Shown here piece by piece: positions 61,369-64,000 of a DNA stretch of 64,000 bases (the stretch's first letter is position 1; every line of letters begins with the position of its first letter). The notes under the pieces were generated by a model, which saw only the letters and a list, made by a program, of their open reading frames with translations, did not search any database and was not told where the DNA came from. Source of the DNA: Lepidodermella squamata (Eukaryota > Gastrotricha); assembly GCA_047495785.1 (NCBI GenBank), contig JBLDXI010000048.1, positions 868,001 to 932,000 of the forward strand, read 5' to 3'. A program made the position numbers and the translations under genes.

Positions 61369-64000
61369 ATGCGTGTGTTATTTCTCATCGCTTTCGTTAA
61401 TTATTCAGTTTCGGTGGAATGGGGCACTGCAGATTATTTGAACTCGGTCCTTCCCTCAGGCGCCTATCCTGTGTTCGAGGGCGCAGCGAAAAGTCAACCG
61501 CAATGTCTCGCCCACTGCTATATACCAAAGCTTTTGGTAAATCTGTATGCGACTCCTACGCCTATAATGAATACAAGAAATGGTGTAAAATCTACGTCCA
61601 CGATAGTAATCAATCATCGCCCCTTCCAGCGAATGGAAATCTTTACTACGATCCTTCTGGATACAGGATTTTCTATCGTAAAGATTTTTGCCCGGTTGGC
61701 TGGTTTCCGGACTATGATACTTCAACTTGCTATTTTGTTGACCCTACCGCCGCAGCAGTAAATCGTTTCGACGCCTGGACTACGTGCGAGAAGCGATTCA
61801 TGTCTCAACTGCCTACATTTCAAACGTCGACCCAGCGAGAAAACTTGTACAAATTGTTGATTGATCTGCTACCTAATTTCACGACTTCAAATTTCTGGAC
61901 CGGGTACACTAGATTCAGTCAAAACCATTGGGCTAGGCCGGTTGAAGAAATTTCAGGATATGTCAAGATGTTTGGCATGGCCGCGGAGGCTACATATCCA
62001 GGGTCATACATTCAGACAGCGGGGCGATATCCGATGAACAACGTTGCGAGTCCGCGAGATTGCGCGCGTGTTTGCTCTGGCAGCTTGAAGGACGAATGCA
62101 CGTCTTTTGTTTGGACTCCGAGCACCGCACAGTGCTGGTTTTCGAGAAGTCGCGCTTTTAGACCATCAATTGGCAGCGCCCTTACTCATTGGACATATCA
62201 CCGAATCGGTAAGTAGTCAAATTATGAAAGCACAATGGCCTTGGGCTTATATGATTCATTGGTGAATAAAATTGGATAAATCCATAGATGGTCGGCCTCG
62301 AGATGCAGCAATACCGCAGTCTGATTGCCCTAACGTCGACATTGGATGCTGGCCATCGACTTCTGTGTATCAATGCAAGACCACATGCCGGAAATTCCCA
62401 ACATCCGTCATTGCCCTGTTTAACAAAGCAAACATGGCATGCTGCTGCAAATACGCGAATTGCTACACCTATGGCGGAGTACCACAAGCCGACATTTATG
62501 CTACAAATGGTATGTAATATCCCCACTATTATCACTTGAAGACTGGCGATTTCTTTTTAAGACCTGGTTACAAATAGCCCATGTGTATTAGGGCTTCGTT
62601 TTCGGGACATCTGCTTGATTGGCGGGGAGTTCCCAGCAGCCGGATACGATGGAGCTGTTAGCACATGCCGTAAATATGGCGCTCGTGTAGCATCGTAAGT
62701 CTTTTTGCTATTAATATTCTATGGTGGACAAACAAATGGGCCTTGAAACATTCACAAAATTCGAAGCTCGCCGATAGAAGCTTTGTTCCACTCGGCTGTG
62801 TCTCTTTTCACTCTTGCTTCGCATCACTTTTGAAAGATTCGGTACATTAGCAATGTACACGTTTGAAAAAAGGAACAGTAAAAAAAACAATTGAGCGCTG
62901 CTATCTTCATCTTCAGGGCGGAAGATGGAGCGAGAAAAGCGAACATGATGGCTACTTACATAATATCTCGCGGTGCAGGGTTGTGGTTGTGGCTGAACGC
63001 TGTTTACAACGGATCTAGCTACGTTACATCCGAAGGCATTGCAATACTTCCAAACGACTTTATGCCTCTCTGCTCGTATTATCTTTTACAATTCGTGATA
63101 AATTTGTGAACTGATTTTTTTCTACGACTAGATCAGCGGCTAATGATACAACAAAGGGGATTTTCATTAAATCGGGCGTTTCGGAATCGAACAGCTTTGG
63201 TCAGTACAGCTGCGTCGAAGATTATGTATTAGTAGCAACTTACGGCGGCGGAGCTCCAGTCTGCGAGTTACGTACGTTCCCTTAGCCAACACTTCGTTGT
63301 GTTCACTGGTTCGTTCATTTAAAGCTATCTCAAGCAGTTGGCCGTTGAACTGCCGGTTCACACCGCATGGTCGGGAGTACCACGGTTTTCAAGCGACGAC
63401 AATCGCAGGCAATCCATGCAAGATATGGTCGAGCACGTCCTACACCACTCCGAACCTTTTCGTTGATTTTTCAACGAATCATAGTTATTGCCGCAATCCT
63501 GATCCCAGTGTTTTCCCGGAGCCGTGGTGTGTCGACTCTGTCACAGATCAACCAGCGCTTTGCCTTTCGATCCCGATGTGCCGTAAGGAGCTGGTTGCGC
63601 CATTTTTGCTAATCTTATCTCTTTCTTCTTCTTTTAAGCTGAGTCCGATTGGGAAAGCTCTGAGGTTCAGAATATGAATGAGCCCACCAAACCTTTCGCA
63701 ATACTGAGGCAAAACGCTAATAATCTTAATGACTTCAATTGGGTGCCATCTAGCAAATGGTCCACTGCTAATGCGGTTTGCCAGATGGCGATGAAAGAGT
63801 GGTGTGAGCTGACGTTCGGCACTAGTTGCTACAAGTACTACACATTCGCGGCTAATTACAACGAAGCCAAAGCCATTTGTGTGATGATTGGCTGGCGGCT
63901 ATTGGAGATTGAGTCGATAGAAGAGCAGTTTTACATCCACCGTCAATTAAATTCTCTTGGACGTAATATTGCCGAAAAAAATAAGATTTAAACATATCCC
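61369..64000 (+). CDS. mosaic PAN / C-type lectin / kringle secreted protein (5' part, open at window end)
   Basis: Signal peptide MRVLFLIAFVNYSVSV at 61369. Exons: 61369-62208, 62288-62509, 62562-62694, 62917-about 63105, 63132-63271, 63325-63582 and 63639-onward (donor near 63972). Order: PAN-like, C-type-lectin-like (CPVGWFPDYDTSTCYFV to NFWTGYTRF), PAN/apple (CARVCSGSLKDECTSFVW), a Cys-rich exon (12 Cys in about 74 residues), a second lectin domain split over three exons, a kringle (GREYHGFQATT, CRNPD, PWC) and the start of a third lectin domain (CYKYYTFAANYNEAKAIC). Most junctions are phase 1. Exon 1 contains an apparent 2-bp frameshift at a TATATA run near 61520, and the 63105/63132 intron would be only 26 nt. 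These points are either annotation limits or real damage. Confidence 0.65.

Noticed and set aside
1-64000. CRISPR arrays, tRNA or rRNA genes, bacterial operons
   Set aside because: None found; the window is spliced animal DNA and no regularly spaced direct repeats or cloverleaf-type sequences were seen by eye. A tRNA scan would be needed to exclude tRNA genes fully.

Overview
This 64 kb window is nuclear DNA from an invertebrate animal. The evidence is spliced genes with mostly 45-110 nt GT-AG introns (a few GC-AG), secreted and membrane proteins built from animal extracellular modules (laminin-G-like, EGF, ShKT, sushi/CCP, C-type lectin, PAN/apple, kringle), class A and class C GPCRs, a TIR protein, an AIG1-type GTPase, and many degraded transposons. 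I cannot name the species or phylum from sequence alone. There is no operon structure, rRNA, tRNA or CRISPR.

Layout. 1-13.7 kb: two tandem minus-strand copies of a giant receptor gene. One is cut by the window edge. The other is complete: 34 exons and 2410 codons, with five LamG-like domains, 19 EGF repeats plus a half repeat, ShKT, five sushi domains, one membrane span and a cytoplasmic tail. 13.7-21 kb: a dispersed repeat family, a dead GPCR copy, a small PAN-type secreted protein and an intact rhodopsin-like GPCR. 22-23.1 kb: a histidine acid phosphatase. 23.1-29.6 kb: a transposon graveyard (three inverted-repeat elements, a mariner relic, an M13 peptidase relic). 29.7-33.4 kb: a secreted Thr-rich protein, a decayed inverted partner of it joined through a 55-bp inverted repeat, and a copy of the acid phosphatase 5' end.

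33.6-49.4 kb is the most striking part: a compact, defence-like island. It holds a secreted ankyrin-repeat protein with a broken copy, a 569-aa orphan protein, two 54-aa secreted six-cysteine peptides with CS-alpha-beta spacing, three paralogues of an unfamiliar single-pass membrane protein family, a TIR-ankyrin protein, an AIG1-like GTPase and a small secreted orphan. Degraded class C GPCR tails lie between the membrane-protein genes. 50-55.1 kb: a degraded class C GPCR facing an intact paralogue. 56-57 kb: a SABATH-type carboxyl methyltransferase. 58.1-59.2 kb: a secreted double C-type-lectin protein. 61.4 kb to the end: the 5' part of a mosaic PAN/C-type-lectin/kringle protein running off the window.

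How the genes may work together is inference. Most intact genes encode recognition-type secreted or membrane proteins and intracellular immune-type modules, so the window resembles a rapidly evolving recognition/defence region driven by tandem duplication and inversion. Exon coordinates were derived by hand from splice consensus and phase. They are internally consistent (the giant gene sums to exactly 7233 nt) but have no transcript support.
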